DNA from: Sphingobacterium sp. SRCM116780
Lineage (GTDB): Bacteria; Bacteroidota; Bacteroidia; Sphingobacteriales; Sphingobacteriaceae
Assembly: GCF_021442025.1 (NCBI RefSeq)
Contig: NZ_CP090446.1
Location: 3,906,001 to 3,970,000, forward strand
DNA length: 64,000 bases
Direction: 5' to 3'
A program made the translations under genes and the position numbers. The notes under the pieces are model-generated. The model saw only the letters and a list, made by a program, of their open reading frames with translations, did not search any database and was not told the DNA's origin. Shown here one piece after another: positions 28,977-39,277 of the stretch (position 1 is its first letter; each line of letters begins with the position of its first letter).

Positions 28977-29866
28977 ATAAAATAATATATTTAGGAGTAA
29001 CCCAATTTGTGAAAGAACATAAGGACTTTGTGGATGTAAATCAAATTTATCGAGATATCCCTGGATTTTTAAGACCTGTTCGAAAATTTTTTTTTGATTT
29101 TGATTTACCATTTAAACAAATTTGGTTAATCAAAGATTTTAAGAATTCTATTGCTGATTATGATACTATAATATTATCAGCAACTCTTTACAATATAAAG
29201 ATATCCAAAATTATAGATTCTTATAAATTCAAAAATAAACAACTCATATTTTGGTATTGGAATCCTGTAGACAAGATTTGTTCTCCTTCTAAAATATCAG
29301 CTTCTTGGGAAAAATGGTCTTTTGATAAAAAGGATTGTGAAAAATATAATTTGAAATATAATAATACTTATTATTTTGAGAAGTTTATTTCTAATATAGC
29401 ACAAGAGACAAAATATCAAGTATCTTTTATTGGACAGGATAAAGGGCGATTGAAGCTATTATTAGCTATTGAAAAAGAGTTGAAGAATCTGGGTATTACT
29501 TTTTACTTTCATGTTGTTCAGGATCGAACTTCCGTTTTAGACTATGCATATAAAAGTAGATTAAACTATCATGAAATCTTGAATATCATTCAAGCTAGTG
29601 ATGTATTATTAGATATTGTACAAAATGGACAATCTGGTTTAACATTGAGAGTAATGGAAAGCTTATTTTTTTCAAAAAAAATTATTTCAAATAATACTGA
29701 AATTATACGCTATGATTTTTATAACCCCTCCAATATATTTATTATAGGTAAAGATTCTTTAGAGGAATTGCTTGCATTTATGGAAACAGATTATGTTCCG
29801 ATTAATAAAGATATTTTGAAAAATTATACAGTAGAAAATTGGTTGAATAATTTTGCGAAGAACTAA
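28973..29866 (+). CDS. Putative glycosyltransferase
   Basis: 297 residues, no membrane segment. The C-terminal third resembles the donor-binding half of GT-B enzymes: YHEILNIIQASDVLLDIVQ, then GQSGLTLRVMESLFFSKKII with the conserved Glu. The N-terminal half is divergent. The overlap with the wzy stop (ATGA) and with the wzx start (TAATG) places it inside the assembly cluster. I infer that it adds one sugar of the repeat; donor and acceptor are unknown. Confidence 0.65.
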   Translation: MNKIIYLGVTQFVKEHKDFVDVNQIYRDIPGFLRPVRKFFFDFDLPFKQIWLIKDFKNSIADYDTIILSATLYNIKISKIIDSYKFKNKQLIFWYWNPVDKICSPSKISASWEKWSFDKKDCEKYNLKYNNTYYFEKFISNIAQETKYQVSFIGQDKGRLKLLLAIEKELKNLGITFYFHVVQDRTSVLDYAYKSRLNYHEILNIIQASDVLLDIVQNGQSGLTLRVMESLFFSKKIISNNTEIIRYDFYNPSNIFIIGKDSLEELLAFMETDYVPINKDILKNYTVENWLNNFAKN

Positions 29867-31272
29867 TGGATAAAAATTTTTTAAATAAACTATCATTTTC
29901 TCTAATAGCTCAGGTACTTTCTATCGTAGTTAGTTTGATTTTTTCTTTGGGCATTACTAAAGTTTTAGATGTTGCACATTATGGCTATTGGCAGTTGTTT
30001 ATCTTATATTCTAATTATGCTGGTTTTTTTCATCTTGGTATTTGTGATGGATTATATCTAAAGCATGGTGGGCGAAGCATGGAGCGTGTCAATACCTTTA
30101 ACTTCACTAACCAATTATCCTTGTTTTTATTAATTGAAATTTTTATTTCGATATTATTTGCTGGAACATTGGTTTTCACGACCGCTGATCCAATAAAATT
30201 AAGCCTTTTATTTTTCATTGTACCTTATCTTATAATAGCGAATCTTCAAACATACTTATCATACATTCTATTAGCGACCAATAAAATAGAAGCTTACTCA
30301 ATCTCAGTTTTCATAGAGAAAATTTTTATAATTGTATCCATCATTATTTTGTATATATTCAAAGAAATAAATGTAAATGCATTAATATATATCTATATAA
30401 TTGGAAAATTATTATCCATATTTTATTTAGTTTATTTTGTCTATCCCATTATTGAACTCAAAGCCTTATTTGTTTTTAAATTCAAAACCATTCAAGTACT
30501 TAGTAAGTATGCCCTAATTGGAATACCACTTATGTTCTCCAACGTTTTGAGTACACTTATTATAGGAAGCAATAGATTGCTTACAGAACATAAATATGGT
30601 ATCATTGCTTTTAGTAAATTGTCCTTTTCAATTTCTTTGGTTTTTCTTTTTATCATTTTTGTTTCTCAAATCGGAATCGTTTTATTTCCTTTATTAAGAA
30701 GAATGAATGAGGAGAACAGAAAGCAGATCTATTATTGGATTGATAATAATTTAACTATTCTATTTGCTTCTTTTATTATATTTTATTATCCGTTGGTTGT
30801 ATTTGTTCAACATTATGTTCCTAACTATTTTGACAGTGTTAAGTATTTAAGCCTGATGCTACCCATATGTATATTCGAGGGTAAATTTCAAATTCTATTT
30901 AACACAATGTATAAAGTTCTAAATAGGCAAAAAACAATTTTTATTATTAACTTCACAAGCCTTCTAGTGAGTCTACTTTTGACATATTTGTCTTTATATT
31001 TATTTGATAGTATTATTTTATCTATCTATTCATTGGTCTTGATTATTGTGTTAAGATCCGTATTCAGCGAAATGGTTTTAAATAAAATATTAAAAATAGG
31101 ACGATTTAATTTAATTGTTGAATCAGTATTTATTGCTTTTGCTTTTATTGTGATAAATATAAAACTTAATTTAATATATGGCTTTATCTGTTATTCAGTT
31201 TTATTATGTACTTATATTATTTTTAAATACTTAAGAAATGAAATTAGTCGCAAATTTAATCCTATTACTTAG
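29866..31272 (+). CDS. wzx: Lipid-linked oligosaccharide flippase (Wzx)
   Basis: 468 residues with about 12-14 membrane helices. The N-terminus (LNKLSFSLIAQVLSIVVSLI, then ITKVLDVAHYGYWQLFILY) is typical of the polysaccharide transport/MATE-like Wzx family. It would move the undecaprenyl-linked repeat across the inner membrane to the polymerase. Its 3' end overlaps the next gene by 35 bp. Confidence 0.88.
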   Translation: MDKNFLNKLSFSLIAQVLSIVVSLIFSLGITKVLDVAHYGYWQLFILYSNYAGFFHLGICDGLYLKHGGRSMERVNTFNFTNQLSLFLLIEIFISILFAGTLVFTTADPIKLSLLFFIVPYLIIANLQTYLSYILLATNKIEAYSISVFIEKIFIIVSIIILYIFKEINVNALIYIYIIGKLLSIFYLVYFVYPIIELKALFVFKFKTIQVLSKYALIGIPLMFSNVLSTLIIGSNRLLTEHKYGIIAFSKLSFSISLVFLFIIFVSQIGIVLFPLLRRMNEENRKQIYYWIDNNLTILFASFIIFYYPLVVFVQHYVPNYFDSVKYLSLMLPICIFEGKFQILFNTMYKVLNRQKTIFIINFTSLLVSLLLTYLSLYLFDSIILSIYSLVLIIVLRSVFSEMVLNKILKIGRFNLIVESVFIAFAFIVINIKLNLIYGFICYSVLLCTYIIFKYLRNEISRKFNPIT

Positions 31273-31789
31273 GAAAATATTCCATCGTTTGTTCATGGTT
31301 GTTTTTAAAGTCATGTTTAAAAAATGTGGGAAGAATGTGTTATTTTTCCCCTTAAACTCTACCTTTAACTATAAAAATATCAGCATTGGTAATGATGTTT
31401 TTATAGGAGATCGAGCATATTTTTTTGCTTCGATTAATCACATATATATAGGTAACAAAGTTATGTTTGGACCGAATGTTACCATTAGAGGAGGAAATCA
31501 TGGTTCACATATTGTTGGTAAATATATGTTTGATTATGTAAATGCAGACAAACTGGAAACAGATGACCAAGATGTATTTATTGAGGACGATGTATGGGTT
31601 GGTACGAATGTAACAATCTTAAAAGGTGTAACGATTAGGAAAGGAACAATTATTGCAGCAGGAAGTGTCGTTGCAAAAAGCACAGAAGAATATGCTGTTT
31701 ATGGGGGTGTACCAGCACGGAAACTGAAGCCTAGATTTACAGATGAAGAATTGACGCAACATAAGGATTTATTAAATTTGAAGAACTAA
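31238..31789 (+). CDS. Left-handed beta-helix O-acetyltransferase (WcaF/CysE-like)
   Basis: 183 residues. From about residue 45 on, hexapeptide repeats are visible (ISIGNDVFIGDRAYF, IYIGNKVMFGPNVTI, VFIEDDVWVGTNVTILKGV). The catalytic His is in the RGGNHGSH loop, and AVYGGVPARKLKPRF closes the domain. It probably O-acetylates a sugar of the polysaccharide. The N-terminus is hydrophobic and overlaps wzx; a start at Met20 (MVVFKVMF) is possible. Confidence 0.82.
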   Translation: MKLVANLILLLRKIFHRLFMVVFKVMFKKCGKNVLFFPLNSTFNYKNISIGNDVFIGDRAYFFASINHIYIGNKVMFGPNVTIRGGNHGSHIVGKYMFDYVNADKLETDDQDVFIEDDVWVGTNVTILKGVTIRKGTIIAAGSVVAKSTEEYAVYGGVPARKLKPRFTDEELTQHKDLLNLKN

Positions 31790-33246
31790 TGAAAATTAAA
31801 CACTACGTTTTTGCTATATTTTTTTTTATTATAAATTGGTGTGGGGCGGCGGCTCAAGAAAAATCAGTATGGTTTTATCCATGGGAAACAGATCCTGCTC
31901 AGTTGGTAAATGATAATAGTGAATTTATCCCAGTGAATAAAAATGGTATTAATTATAGAATCGTACGAATTGATAAATTCGAAGGATCTATAATTCAATC
32001 AATCCAAAATAGTAATAGCCAATTGGACGTTTCAGTCTCGGAATTACCGCTTGTCAAAAATTATAAGGGGACAAATATCATTGATCCGGTCTTACCTATT
32101 GGATCCAATTATCAAATGGACAAGACGGTTCCTAATTCCTCTAAATATTTTTTGATTCGCTTAAAAGGGAAAATAGAAGGGAAACAAAGGTTTAGTATTA
32201 CAATTAAAACAGACAAAGTATCTTACACAATTGATAATACAGCCATAGTTAGTGATAAAACATTTGCTCGTAACTTAAATTTAAATGTGTGGGCATATTT
32301 TGATTACAACTTTATGTTAAAAGGAGCTAGTAACGAGATGGAAAATCTTCAAGCTTTAGGCGTAGACGTTTTGTTAATTCCTCCTTATGTATTACCTCAT
32401 GTCAGCGATGTCTCAAAACCTAATTCCTTGATTAAATATTTAAAAGGATCCGAAAAGAAATTCAAGTATTACATCATATATTTTGGTGGATTTCAAGCGA
32501 AATCAAATAGTTTTTGTTCCACTGATTGGTTTGCAAGCTATAGCAAATGGATTCGAAATTTGACTACGGAAATGAATGGACTAGGGATTCGACAGGATCA
32601 GATTCTCCTTTATCCAATAGATGAGCCTAAAGGTGATAATATTAAGAAACTAAATGATATCATCAATTTTAGTAAATCACAAGGTATAAAAAGTGATTTT
32701 TTTTCAACAGCAGAAAATAATATTGCATTAAGCAATATGGAATTGGTTAAATATGGACAATTACATACAGGAGCAGGTCAACTTGAGAGTTCAAAAATAT
32801 CTCGTCGGGCACTAAGTGGAAATAAGACCTGGATTTATGAAACAAGATTTGGAAGATCAAGAGATCAATCTCCTGTTAATTATTTAAGACTAGGCTGGAA
32901 AGCTACGCAATTAAATGCTTCTGGAATTGGTTTGTGGAATTATTGTGACGTGCAAAATGCATATTCCTCTGTTCAACAAAACTTAATATTAAAAGGAACT
33001 CCTTCTTGGGCTATAGTACCTTCAAATCCTGGTTCTGATTATTCTTTAGTTTACCGAAAAAATCAATCATTATACTCTAGTATAAGAGGCGAGGCTTTAT
33101 TCTCAGCATTAGAAGAAGAGTTTTGGTTAAAATTGTATAAAAATAAAAATGGAGATAACGCAACAAATATATTGATGAATAACTTGATATCAGGTAAAGT
33201 CTCATATGTTGATATGGAAGTAATTAAATGTAAACTGGTCAATTAA
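31789..33246 (+). CDS. Exported GH123/DUF4091-like putative glycosidase
   Basis: 485 residues with a signal peptide (MKIKHYVFAIFFFIINWCGAAAQ). A beta-rich N-terminal region (to about residue 150) is followed by a TIM-barrel-like part beginning LNLNVWAYFDYNF. The pair D278-E279 in LLYPIDEPKGDN matches the Asp-Glu pair used by GH123 beta-N-acetylgalactosaminidases in substrate-assisted catalysis. It is tightly packed between an acetyltransferase and a glycosyltransferase, with overlaps on both sides, so it belongs to the polysaccharide operon. A trimming or release role toward a GalNAc-type sugar is inferred. The family call is from motif and fold impression only. Confidence 0.6.
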   Translation: MKIKHYVFAIFFFIINWCGAAAQEKSVWFYPWETDPAQLVNDNSEFIPVNKNGINYRIVRIDKFEGSIIQSIQNSNSQLDVSVSELPLVKNYKGTNIIDPVLPIGSNYQMDKTVPNSSKYFLIRLKGKIEGKQRFSITIKTDKVSYTIDNTAIVSDKTFARNLNLNVWAYFDYNFMLKGASNEMENLQALGVDVLLIPPYVLPHVSDVSKPNSLIKYLKGSEKKFKYYIIYFGGFQAKSNSFCSTDWFASYSKWIRNLTTEMNGLGIRQDQILLYPIDEPKGDNIKKLNDIINFSKSQGIKSDFFSTAENNIALSNMELVKYGQLHTGAGQLESSKISRRALSGNKTWIYETRFGRSRDQSPVNYLRLGWKATQLNASGIGLWNYCDVQNAYSSVQQNLILKGTPSWAIVPSNPGSDYSLVYRKNQSLYSSIRGEALFSALEEEFWLKLYKNKNGDNATNILMNNLISGKVSYVDMEVIKCKLVN

Positions 33247-34313
33247 TGAAAAAGATATTATTAATATCACCATTACCCCCACCAATTGGGGGAATTGCAA
33301 GTTGGACAGTTAATATTTTAAACTATTTTAATGAATATTCAAATCCAGAATATAAACTGTTACATTTAAATAGTTCTATGAAGTTTCGTAGCATTACATC
33401 TGTTTCAATCTTCTCAAGGATATTGTATGGTATTTTGAATTTTATTATATTTTTTGTTAAGTTTCTTTTTAATATTCTAAAAAATCCAAATATATGTCAT
33501 ATTACTTCAAGTGCTTCTTTAGGTTTATGTAAAGATTTGGTGTTTGTATTGATATGTAAGATTTTTGGTATTCGAACCGTTATTCATTATAGATTTGGTC
33601 GTATTCCTGATTTGGAGAAGCAAAAAAATTGGGAATGGAAACTTCTACGAACGATCAATCGTGTTGCTAATCATGTAATTGTATTAGATGCTCGAAGTTT
33701 ATCTACATTGATGAGATATGGCGATAATATTTCATTAATTGGGAATCCGATTTCCCCTGAACTTATGATTTTTAAGGACAAGTATACTAAAGAAGAAAAT
33801 GACAATCTATTATTCGTTGGACACGTTACACGTAAGAAAGGTATTTTTGAACTTTTTAATGCTTTGGAAGCAATTAAACCTAATTGTGAGACTTACATCG
33901 TCGGACCTTTTGAAGAAGGTGTAAGGAGTGAATTAGAACAAATATATAACTCCAAAGATAAAGTTACATTCCACGGGGCTTTAACGAAAGATCAGGTTTA
34001 TAAAATGATGATTGAGTCCAAGATGTTGATTTTACCATCTTATACTGAAGGTTTTCCAAATGTAATTATAGAGGGTATGGCACTGGGTTGTGCTATAATT
34101 GCTACGTCTGTTGGGGCAATTCCAGAAATGTTAGGTGAAAATCGAGGTCTTGTAATTCCTCCTAAAGACATAGATAGTCTTACAAAATCAGTTGAAGTGT
34201 TGTTACATAATGATGCAATGAGAAATTCACTATCTGTCAATGCAGAAAAGTATGCATTGGAAAATTATTCGATGGAAAGTATCGTTAAAAAATTAGAAAA
34301 AATTTGGTTATGA
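33246..34313 (+). CDS. Glycosyltransferase family 4
   Basis: 355 residues, GT-B fold. The N-terminal acceptor domain begins KKILLISPLPPPIGGIASWT; the donor domain contains LLFVGHVTRKKGIFELFNAL and the EX7E-type block LPSYTEGFPNVIIEGMALGC, followed by AIIATSVGAIPEMLGENRG. It is cytoplasmic or membrane-associated and adds one sugar to the lipid-linked repeat. It overlaps capE as ATGA. Confidence 0.9.
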   Translation: MKKILLISPLPPPIGGIASWTVNILNYFNEYSNPEYKLLHLNSSMKFRSITSVSIFSRILYGILNFIIFFVKFLFNILKNPNICHITSSASLGLCKDLVFVLICKIFGIRTVIHYRFGRIPDLEKQKNWEWKLLRTINRVANHVIVLDARSLSTLMRYGDNISLIGNPISPELMIFKDKYTKEENDNLLFVGHVTRKKGIFELFNALEAIKPNCETYIVGPFEEGVRSELEQIYNSKDKVTFHGALTKDQVYKMMIESKMLILPSYTEGFPNVIIEGMALGCAIIATSVGAIPEMLGENRGLVIPPKDIDSLTKSVEVLLHNDAMRNSLSVNAEKYALENYSMESIVKKLEKIWL

Positions 34314-35344
34314 AAATTAAAGATAAAATTTTATTAATTACAGGAGGCACTGGTTCATTTGGAACAGCTGTGTTAAATCGTTTTTTGCAAACGGATCATT
34401 TTAAGGAAATTCGCATTTTCTCACGTGATGAGAAAAAGCAAGATGATATGCGCAACCTTTATAAAAACGATAAGATCAAATATTATATCGGAGATGTACG
34501 TGATTATTCTTCAGTAGAACCAGCTACAAGAGGAGTGGATTATGTTTTTCATGCCGCTGCGTTAAAACAAGTTCCTTCATGCGAGTTTTTTCCGATGCAA
34601 GCGGTTAAAACTAACGTAGAAGGTACACAAAATGTTATTCGTGCTGCAGCTTCAAATGGTGTGAAAAAAGTGATTTGTCTATCCACAGATAAGGCCGCTT
34701 ATCCCATTAATGCGATGGGAATCTCAAAAGCAATGATGGAGAAAGTAGCAGTAGCTGAAGCTCGTAATTTGACAGATACCGTCGTTTGCCTGACCCGTTA
34801 TGGTAATGTAATGGCCTCAAGAGGATCCGTAATTCCATTGTTCTTAAATCAGATTCAAAAGGGAGAGCCGATCACGATAACGGATCCAAATATGTCCCGC
34901 TTTTTCATGTCTTTAGAAGATGCTGTTGATTTGGTTTTATTTGCCTTCGAACATGCTAACCCTGGAGATTTATTTGTCAATAAAGCCCCCGCTGGTTCTA
35001 TTGGCGATTTAGCAAAAGCTTTAATTGAATTGACGGGAAAAGAAGTGCCCGTGAAAATTATTGGAACTCGCCATGGAGAAAAACTGTATGAAACGCTTTG
35101 TACCCGTGAAGAAATGATGAAAGCAGAGGATATGGGAGATTTCTATCGTGTTCCTGCAGATAATAGAGACTTGAATTATGCGAAGTATTTTTCTGAAGGA
35201 GAGCAAGATGTTTCGAAAATTGAAGATTATCATTCTCATAATACGGAACAACAAGGTGTGGAGGGTTTAAAAAAATTAATTTCGACCTTACCCTTAATTA
35301 AGAAAGAAGTATTTGGTGAAGACGTTATACAATATCCATATTAG
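34310..35344 (+). CDS. capE: UDP-GlcNAc 4,6-dehydratase/5-epimerase (CapE type)
   Basis: 344 residues from ATG 34310, which overlaps the previous TGA (an upstream TTG would add 2 residues). TGGTGSFG binds NADP. The usual YxxxK is replaced by MxxxK in NAMGISKAMMEKV, the altered triad known for the CapE/WbjB branch as opposed to the retaining PglF/FlaA1 branch. It starts the UDP-L-FucNAc pathway by making UDP-2-acetamido-2,6-dideoxy-L-arabino-4-hexulose. capF and capG lie just downstream. Confidence 0.9.
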   Translation: MKIKDKILLITGGTGSFGTAVLNRFLQTDHFKEIRIFSRDEKKQDDMRNLYKNDKIKYYIGDVRDYSSVEPATRGVDYVFHAAALKQVPSCEFFPMQAVKTNVEGTQNVIRAAASNGVKKVICLSTDKAAYPINAMGISKAMMEKVAVAEARNLTDTVVCLTRYGNVMASRGSVIPLFLNQIQKGEPITITDPNMSRFFMSLEDAVDLVLFAFEHANPGDLFVNKAPAGSIGDLAKALIELTGKEVPVKIIGTRHGEKLYETLCTREEMMKAEDMGDFYRVPADNRDLNYAKYFSEGEQDVSKIEDYHSHNTEQQGVEGLKKLISTLPLIKKEVFGEDVIQYPY

Positions 35345-35371
35345 TTTTAAAGCTTTTATATTAAAAATAGA

Positions 35372-35794
35372 ATGATAAATTTTATAACTGGGGGAATCGC
35401 TAAGGATACAAGAGGTCAAATTCGTTTCGTGAATGATTTTGATATGTCTTTGGTCAAAAGATTTTATATCATCAAAAATGTAGACTTAACACTTGTTAGA
35501 GGGTGGAGGGCACATCGCATTGAACAACGTTGGTTTTACTTGCTTTCAGGTTCTTTTGTGATTGATATTGTGAAAATTGATAATTGGGAGACAGCCGCTG
35601 CAGATTTATCTGTTGAACGCTTGGTCTTGAAAACCGATGAAAATCAGGTGTTACATTTATCTACAGGCTATGCAACAGCTTTTCAAGCATTAGAAGAAAA
35701 TTCAGAATTATTGGTTTTTTCAGATTATGGGATAGAAAATGCACCTAAAGATGATTACACTTATCCCTTGGATTATTTTATAAATAGAAAATGA
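35372..35794 (+). CDS. WxcM/FdtA-like cupin (putative sugar epimerase or isomerase)
   Basis: 140 residues forming a single cupin: RGQIRFVNDFDMSLVKRFYI, RGWRAHRIEQRWFYLLSGSF and LHLSTGYATAFQAL. Related proteins are 3,4-ketoisomerases or epimerases of 4-keto-6-deoxy sugars. It lies between capE and capF, overlapping capF by 4 bp, where it could act on the CapE product or on the 4-keto sugar for the amino-sugar branch. Its exact role is uncertain. Confidence 0.75.
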   Translation: MINFITGGIAKDTRGQIRFVNDFDMSLVKRFYIIKNVDLTLVRGWRAHRIEQRWFYLLSGSFVIDIVKIDNWETAAADLSVERLVLKTDENQVLHLSTGYATAFQALEENSELLVFSDYGIENAPKDDYTYPLDYFINRK

Positions 35795-36909
35795 TAAAAA
35801 TTGGAATTACAGGCCAAAATGGTTTTGTCGGTAAACATTTATTCAATACTTTAGGATTGTATCCAGAAGAATTTGAAAGAATTGATTTTAGAAAGGACTT
35901 CTTTGAAAATATTCAAGAGTTGGACGCTTTTGTTGCAAAATGTGATGTAATAGTACATTTGGCAGCTATGAATCGCCATGAATCAGAACAAGTAATTTAT
36001 GATACAAATATTGCACTGGCTGAAAAGTTAATTGATGCCTTAAAAAGGACTAATTCGCAGACACATGTATTAATTTCATCTTCGACTCAAGAAGAACGTG
36101 ACAATTTATATGGGAAATCTAAAAAAGAAGGTCGACAAGCGATTGTTAATTGGGCAAATGATCATGGAGGAAAGGCAACGGGTTTAATTATTCCTAATGT
36201 ATTCGGTGCTTTTGGTAAACCTTTCTATAATTCTTTTGTTGCTACATTCTGTTATCAATTAACACATGGTGAAACACCGGCAATAGCTAATGATGGAGAA
36301 GTAAAGCTTATTTATGTACAGGAACTTGTTGATCAGATTATTCAAGCGATTCGATCTAACGTGAGTATTCCGGAATTATTTATAGAAGCTACGTCTACTA
36401 AAAAGGTTTCTGAAGTTTTAACATTGCTAAATGATTATAAAACAAAATATTTTGATGGTGGTGAGATTCCTATAATCAATAATTCTTTTGAACATAATTT
36501 ATTTAACACCTATCGTGCTTATATCGATCATAGTATACATTTTCCAGTAAAGTTCACACAGCATATAGACCCTAGAGGAGCATTTGTTGAGGTTATTCGT
36601 TTGGGTATTGGTGGCCAATGTTCTTTTTCTACTACTGTACAGGGAATTACACGGGGAAATCATTATCACACGCGTAAGATTGAGCGATTTGCTGTAATAA
36701 AAGGAAAGGCACTGATTCAACTAAGAAAAATCGGCACTGATGAAGTATTGGATTTTTATTTAAATGGTGATGAACCTGCTTATGTGGATATGCCGATTTG
36801 GTATACTCATAATATCAAAAATATAGGAGAGGAAGAACTTTATACGATCTTCTGGATTAACGAACCATTTAATCCAGAAGATGCAGATACTTATTTTGAA
36901 ACTGTCTAA
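35791..36909 (+). CDS. capF: UDP-L-FucNAc pathway reductase (CapF)
   Basis: 372 residues. The N-terminal SDR domain (GITGQNGFVGKHL; LYGKSKKEG carries YxxxK) reduces, and the C-terminal Zn cupin (about residues 255-372; GNHYHTRKIERFAVIKGKAL and MPIWYTHNI) epimerises. This two-domain build is unique to CapF, which makes UDP-2-acetamido-2,6-dideoxy-L-talose. Confidence 0.94.
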   Translation: MIKIGITGQNGFVGKHLFNTLGLYPEEFERIDFRKDFFENIQELDAFVAKCDVIVHLAAMNRHESEQVIYDTNIALAEKLIDALKRTNSQTHVLISSSTQEERDNLYGKSKKEGRQAIVNWANDHGGKATGLIIPNVFGAFGKPFYNSFVATFCYQLTHGETPAIANDGEVKLIYVQELVDQIIQAIRSNVSIPELFIEATSTKKVSEVLTLLNDYKTKYFDGGEIPIINNSFEHNLFNTYRAYIDHSIHFPVKFTQHIDPRGAFVEVIRLGIGGQCSFSTTVQGITRGNHYHTRKIERFAVIKGKALIQLRKIGTDEVLDFYLNGDEPAYVDMPIWYTHNIKNIGEEELYTIFWINEPFNPEDADTYFETV

Positions 36910-36923
36910 TCGTTAAACATAAA

Positions 36924-38063
36924 ATGAAAAAATTAAAAGTAATGACAGTCGTGGGTACACGACCAGAAATTATCAGATTATCACGGGTATTAACAGCTTT
37001 AGATGCTTCCGAAGCAATCGAACATGTTATTGTCCATACAGGTCAAAATTACGATTACGAATTAAATCAAATCTTTTTCGAGGATCTAGGTTTACGTAAA
37101 CCAGATTATTTTTTAGAGGCGGCAGGTAAGACAGCGACAGAAACTGTTGGAAATATTTTGATTAAAATAGACCCCTTATTGGAAAAATTGAAACCAGATG
37201 CCTTCTTGGTACTAGGAGATACCAATTCATGTTTATGTGCAATTCCTGCAAAAAAACGTCATATTCCAATTTTTCATATGGAAGCTGGTAATAGATGTTT
37301 TGACCAGCGTGTTCCAGAAGAAACCAATCGCAAGATTGTCGATCATACTTCAGATATCAATTTAACATATTCTGATATCGCGCGTGAATATTTATTGCGA
37401 GAGGGGTTGCCGGCAGATCGAATTATCAAAACAGGCTCGCCAATGTTTGAAGTCTTGAATCATTATTTACCAGAGATCAATGCTTCAAAAGTATTAGAAA
37501 AATTGAACCTAGAAAAAGGAAAGTTTTTTGTTATTTCTTCACACCGAGAAGAGAATATTAATTCGGAAAAAAATTTTCGAGGATTAATGACCTCTCTAAA
37601 TGCGATTGCTGAAAAATACCAATATCCGATCATCGTATCTACTCACCCACGTACACAGAACATGATCGATAAAATGCAAATTGAAATGCGTTCAGAAATT
37701 CAATTTCTGAAACCTTTGGGTTTTCATGATTACAATGCGCTACAAAAAGATGCTTATGCCGTATTATCCGATTCAGGAACGATTTCTGAAGAATCTTCTA
37801 TCTTGAATTTCCGAGCTTTGAACATTCGTCAAGCACATGAACGACCTGAGGCAATGGAAGAGGCTTCTGTTATGATGGTAGGGTTATCCCCAGAACGCAT
37901 TTTGCAAGGCTTAACCCAAGTGTTACAGCAAGAGGTGGGAACCCATAGAAATTTTAGATCTGTGGCTGATTATTCTATGCCTAATGTTTCTCAAAAAGTG
38001 GTTCGGATTATTATTTCCTATACGGATTATATTAAGAGGACTGTATGGTCTGAAGAAATTTAG
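36924..38063 (+). CDS. capG: UDP-N-acetyl 2-epimerase making UDP-L-FucNAc (CapG)
   Basis: 379 residues, non-hydrolysing WecB family: VVGTRPEIIRLSRV, HTGQNYDYELNQIFFE, HMEAGNRCFDQRVPEETNR and LSDSGTISEESS. Following capE and capF, it is expected to convert UDP-L-PneNAc (talose form) to UDP-L-FucNAc rather than UDP-GlcNAc to UDP-ManNAc. Confidence 0.93.
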   Translation: MKKLKVMTVVGTRPEIIRLSRVLTALDASEAIEHVIVHTGQNYDYELNQIFFEDLGLRKPDYFLEAAGKTATETVGNILIKIDPLLEKLKPDAFLVLGDTNSCLCAIPAKKRHIPIFHMEAGNRCFDQRVPEETNRKIVDHTSDINLTYSDIAREYLLREGLPADRIIKTGSPMFEVLNHYLPEINASKVLEKLNLEKGKFFVISSHREENINSEKNFRGLMTSLNAIAEKYQYPIIVSTHPRTQNMIDKMQIEMRSEIQFLKPLGFHDYNALQKDAYAVLSDSGTISEESSILNFRALNIRQAHERPEAMEEASVMMVGLSPERILQGLTQVLQQEVGTHRNFRSVADYSMPNVSQKVVRIIISYTDYIKRTVWSEEI

Positions 38064-38065
38064 GT

Positions 38066-39277
38066 ATGAGAAAGAATATTATTTTTTTAACGTTGGTGGA
38101 GATAAATTCTGTTGAAGAAAGAGGAATTTATCAAGATTTATTACGAAAGTTTCGAGATGAAGGACATGATGTTACCATAGTAACTCCTGTTGAACGTCGT
38201 AAAGGAATAGCAACTAATTTTAAGCAGAAAGAAGGAATATCTATTCTTGAAGTTAAGACTTTTAATATTCAAAAAACTAATATTATTGAAAAAGGTATTG
38301 GTACGATAGCAATCGAATACCAATACCTTTTTGCTATAAAGAAGTATCTTAGTAATAAGAAATTTGACCTAATTTTATATTCGACTCCTCCTATTACTTT
38401 TGGAAAAGTAATTCAGTTTATTAAAGCAAAAGATGCTGCTTATAGTTATCTACTACTGAAGGATATCTTTCCACAAAATGCTGTTGATATGAAGATGTTG
38501 AAAAAAGGGGGATTGATTCATTCTCAATTTCTTAAAAAAGAGAAAAAGTTATATGAAATTTCAGATTTTATTGGCTGTATGTCTCCTGCCAATGTTGCTT
38601 TTGTCCTCAAGCATAATCCAACTATAGATGCTTCTAAAGTGGAGGTTAATCCAAATACTATAGAACCTATTTCATTTTCATATTCAACTGAAGAGAAGAA
38701 TGAGATACGTAAAAAGTATGGTATACCTATATGGAAAAAAGTTTTTGTTTATGGAGGGAATTTAGGAAAACCGCAAGGATTGGATTTTCTGTTGCAAACT
38801 ATTAAGGAAATAAAATATGATAATATCTTCTTTTTAATTGTTGGCGATGGTACTGAGTTTGCAAAAATGAAAAAATGGTTTGATGAATACCAGCCCGGAA
38901 ATGCTAAATTATTGCAAAAATTACCAAAACAAGATTATGATAAATTGTTAGCATCTTGTGATGTTGGTTTGATTTTTTTAGATAGGAATTTTCAGATACC
39001 AAATTTCCCATCGCGTTTATTGTCTTATTTAGAGATGAAAATGCCCGTTATTGCGGCAACTGATCCAAATACCGATATTGGGGATATAATTGAACAGAGG
39101 AATTGTGGCTTTAAAGTTCATTCAGGAAATATAGAAGAGATGGACGTTGCAATCAATCAATTATTAGATGAGGATTATTTAAAGCTCCTTGGCAATAATG
39201 CTGAGAAGTTATTACTTACAGAATATACGGTAAGTCGGTCTTATCAATTAATTAGAGAAAAATTAAATCATGTATAA
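38066..39277 (+). CDS. WbuB-like glycosyltransferase (probable L-FucNAc transferase)
   Basis: 403 residues, GT4. [20 protein letters not shown] begins the protein, [19 protein letters not shown] opens the donor domain, and [20 protein letters not shown] forms the nucleotide-binding block. It is typical of the WbuB/WbjE group found next to capEFG genes, where the enzyme transfers L-FucNAc. Its position between capG and the initiating transferase suggests that it adds the second sugar. It overlaps the next gene by 8 bp. Confidence 0.82.
   Translation: MRKNIIFLTLVEINSVEERGIYQDLLRKFRDEGHDVTIVTPVERRKGIATNFKQKEGISILEVKTFNIQKTNIIEKGIGTIAIEYQYLFAIKKYLSNKKFDLILYSTPPITFGKVIQFIKAKDAAYSYLLLKDIFPQNAVDMKMLKKGGLIHSQFLKKEKKLYEISDFIGCMSPANVAFVLKHNPTIDASKVEVNPNTIEPISFSYSTEEKNEIRKKYGIPIWKKVFVYGGNLGKPQGLDFLLQTIKEIKYDNIFFLIVGDGTEFAKMKKWFDEYQPGNAKLLQKLPKQDYDKLLASCDVGLIFLDRNFQIPNFPSRLLSYLEMKMPVIAATDPNTDIGDIIEQRNCGFKVHSGNIEEMDVAINQLLDEDYLKLLGNNAEKLLLTEYTVSRSYQLIREKLNHV

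Noticed and set aside
36924..38063. Classical WecB making UDP-ManNAc
   Set aside because: Same fold, but the position after capE and capF makes the CapG reaction far more likely.
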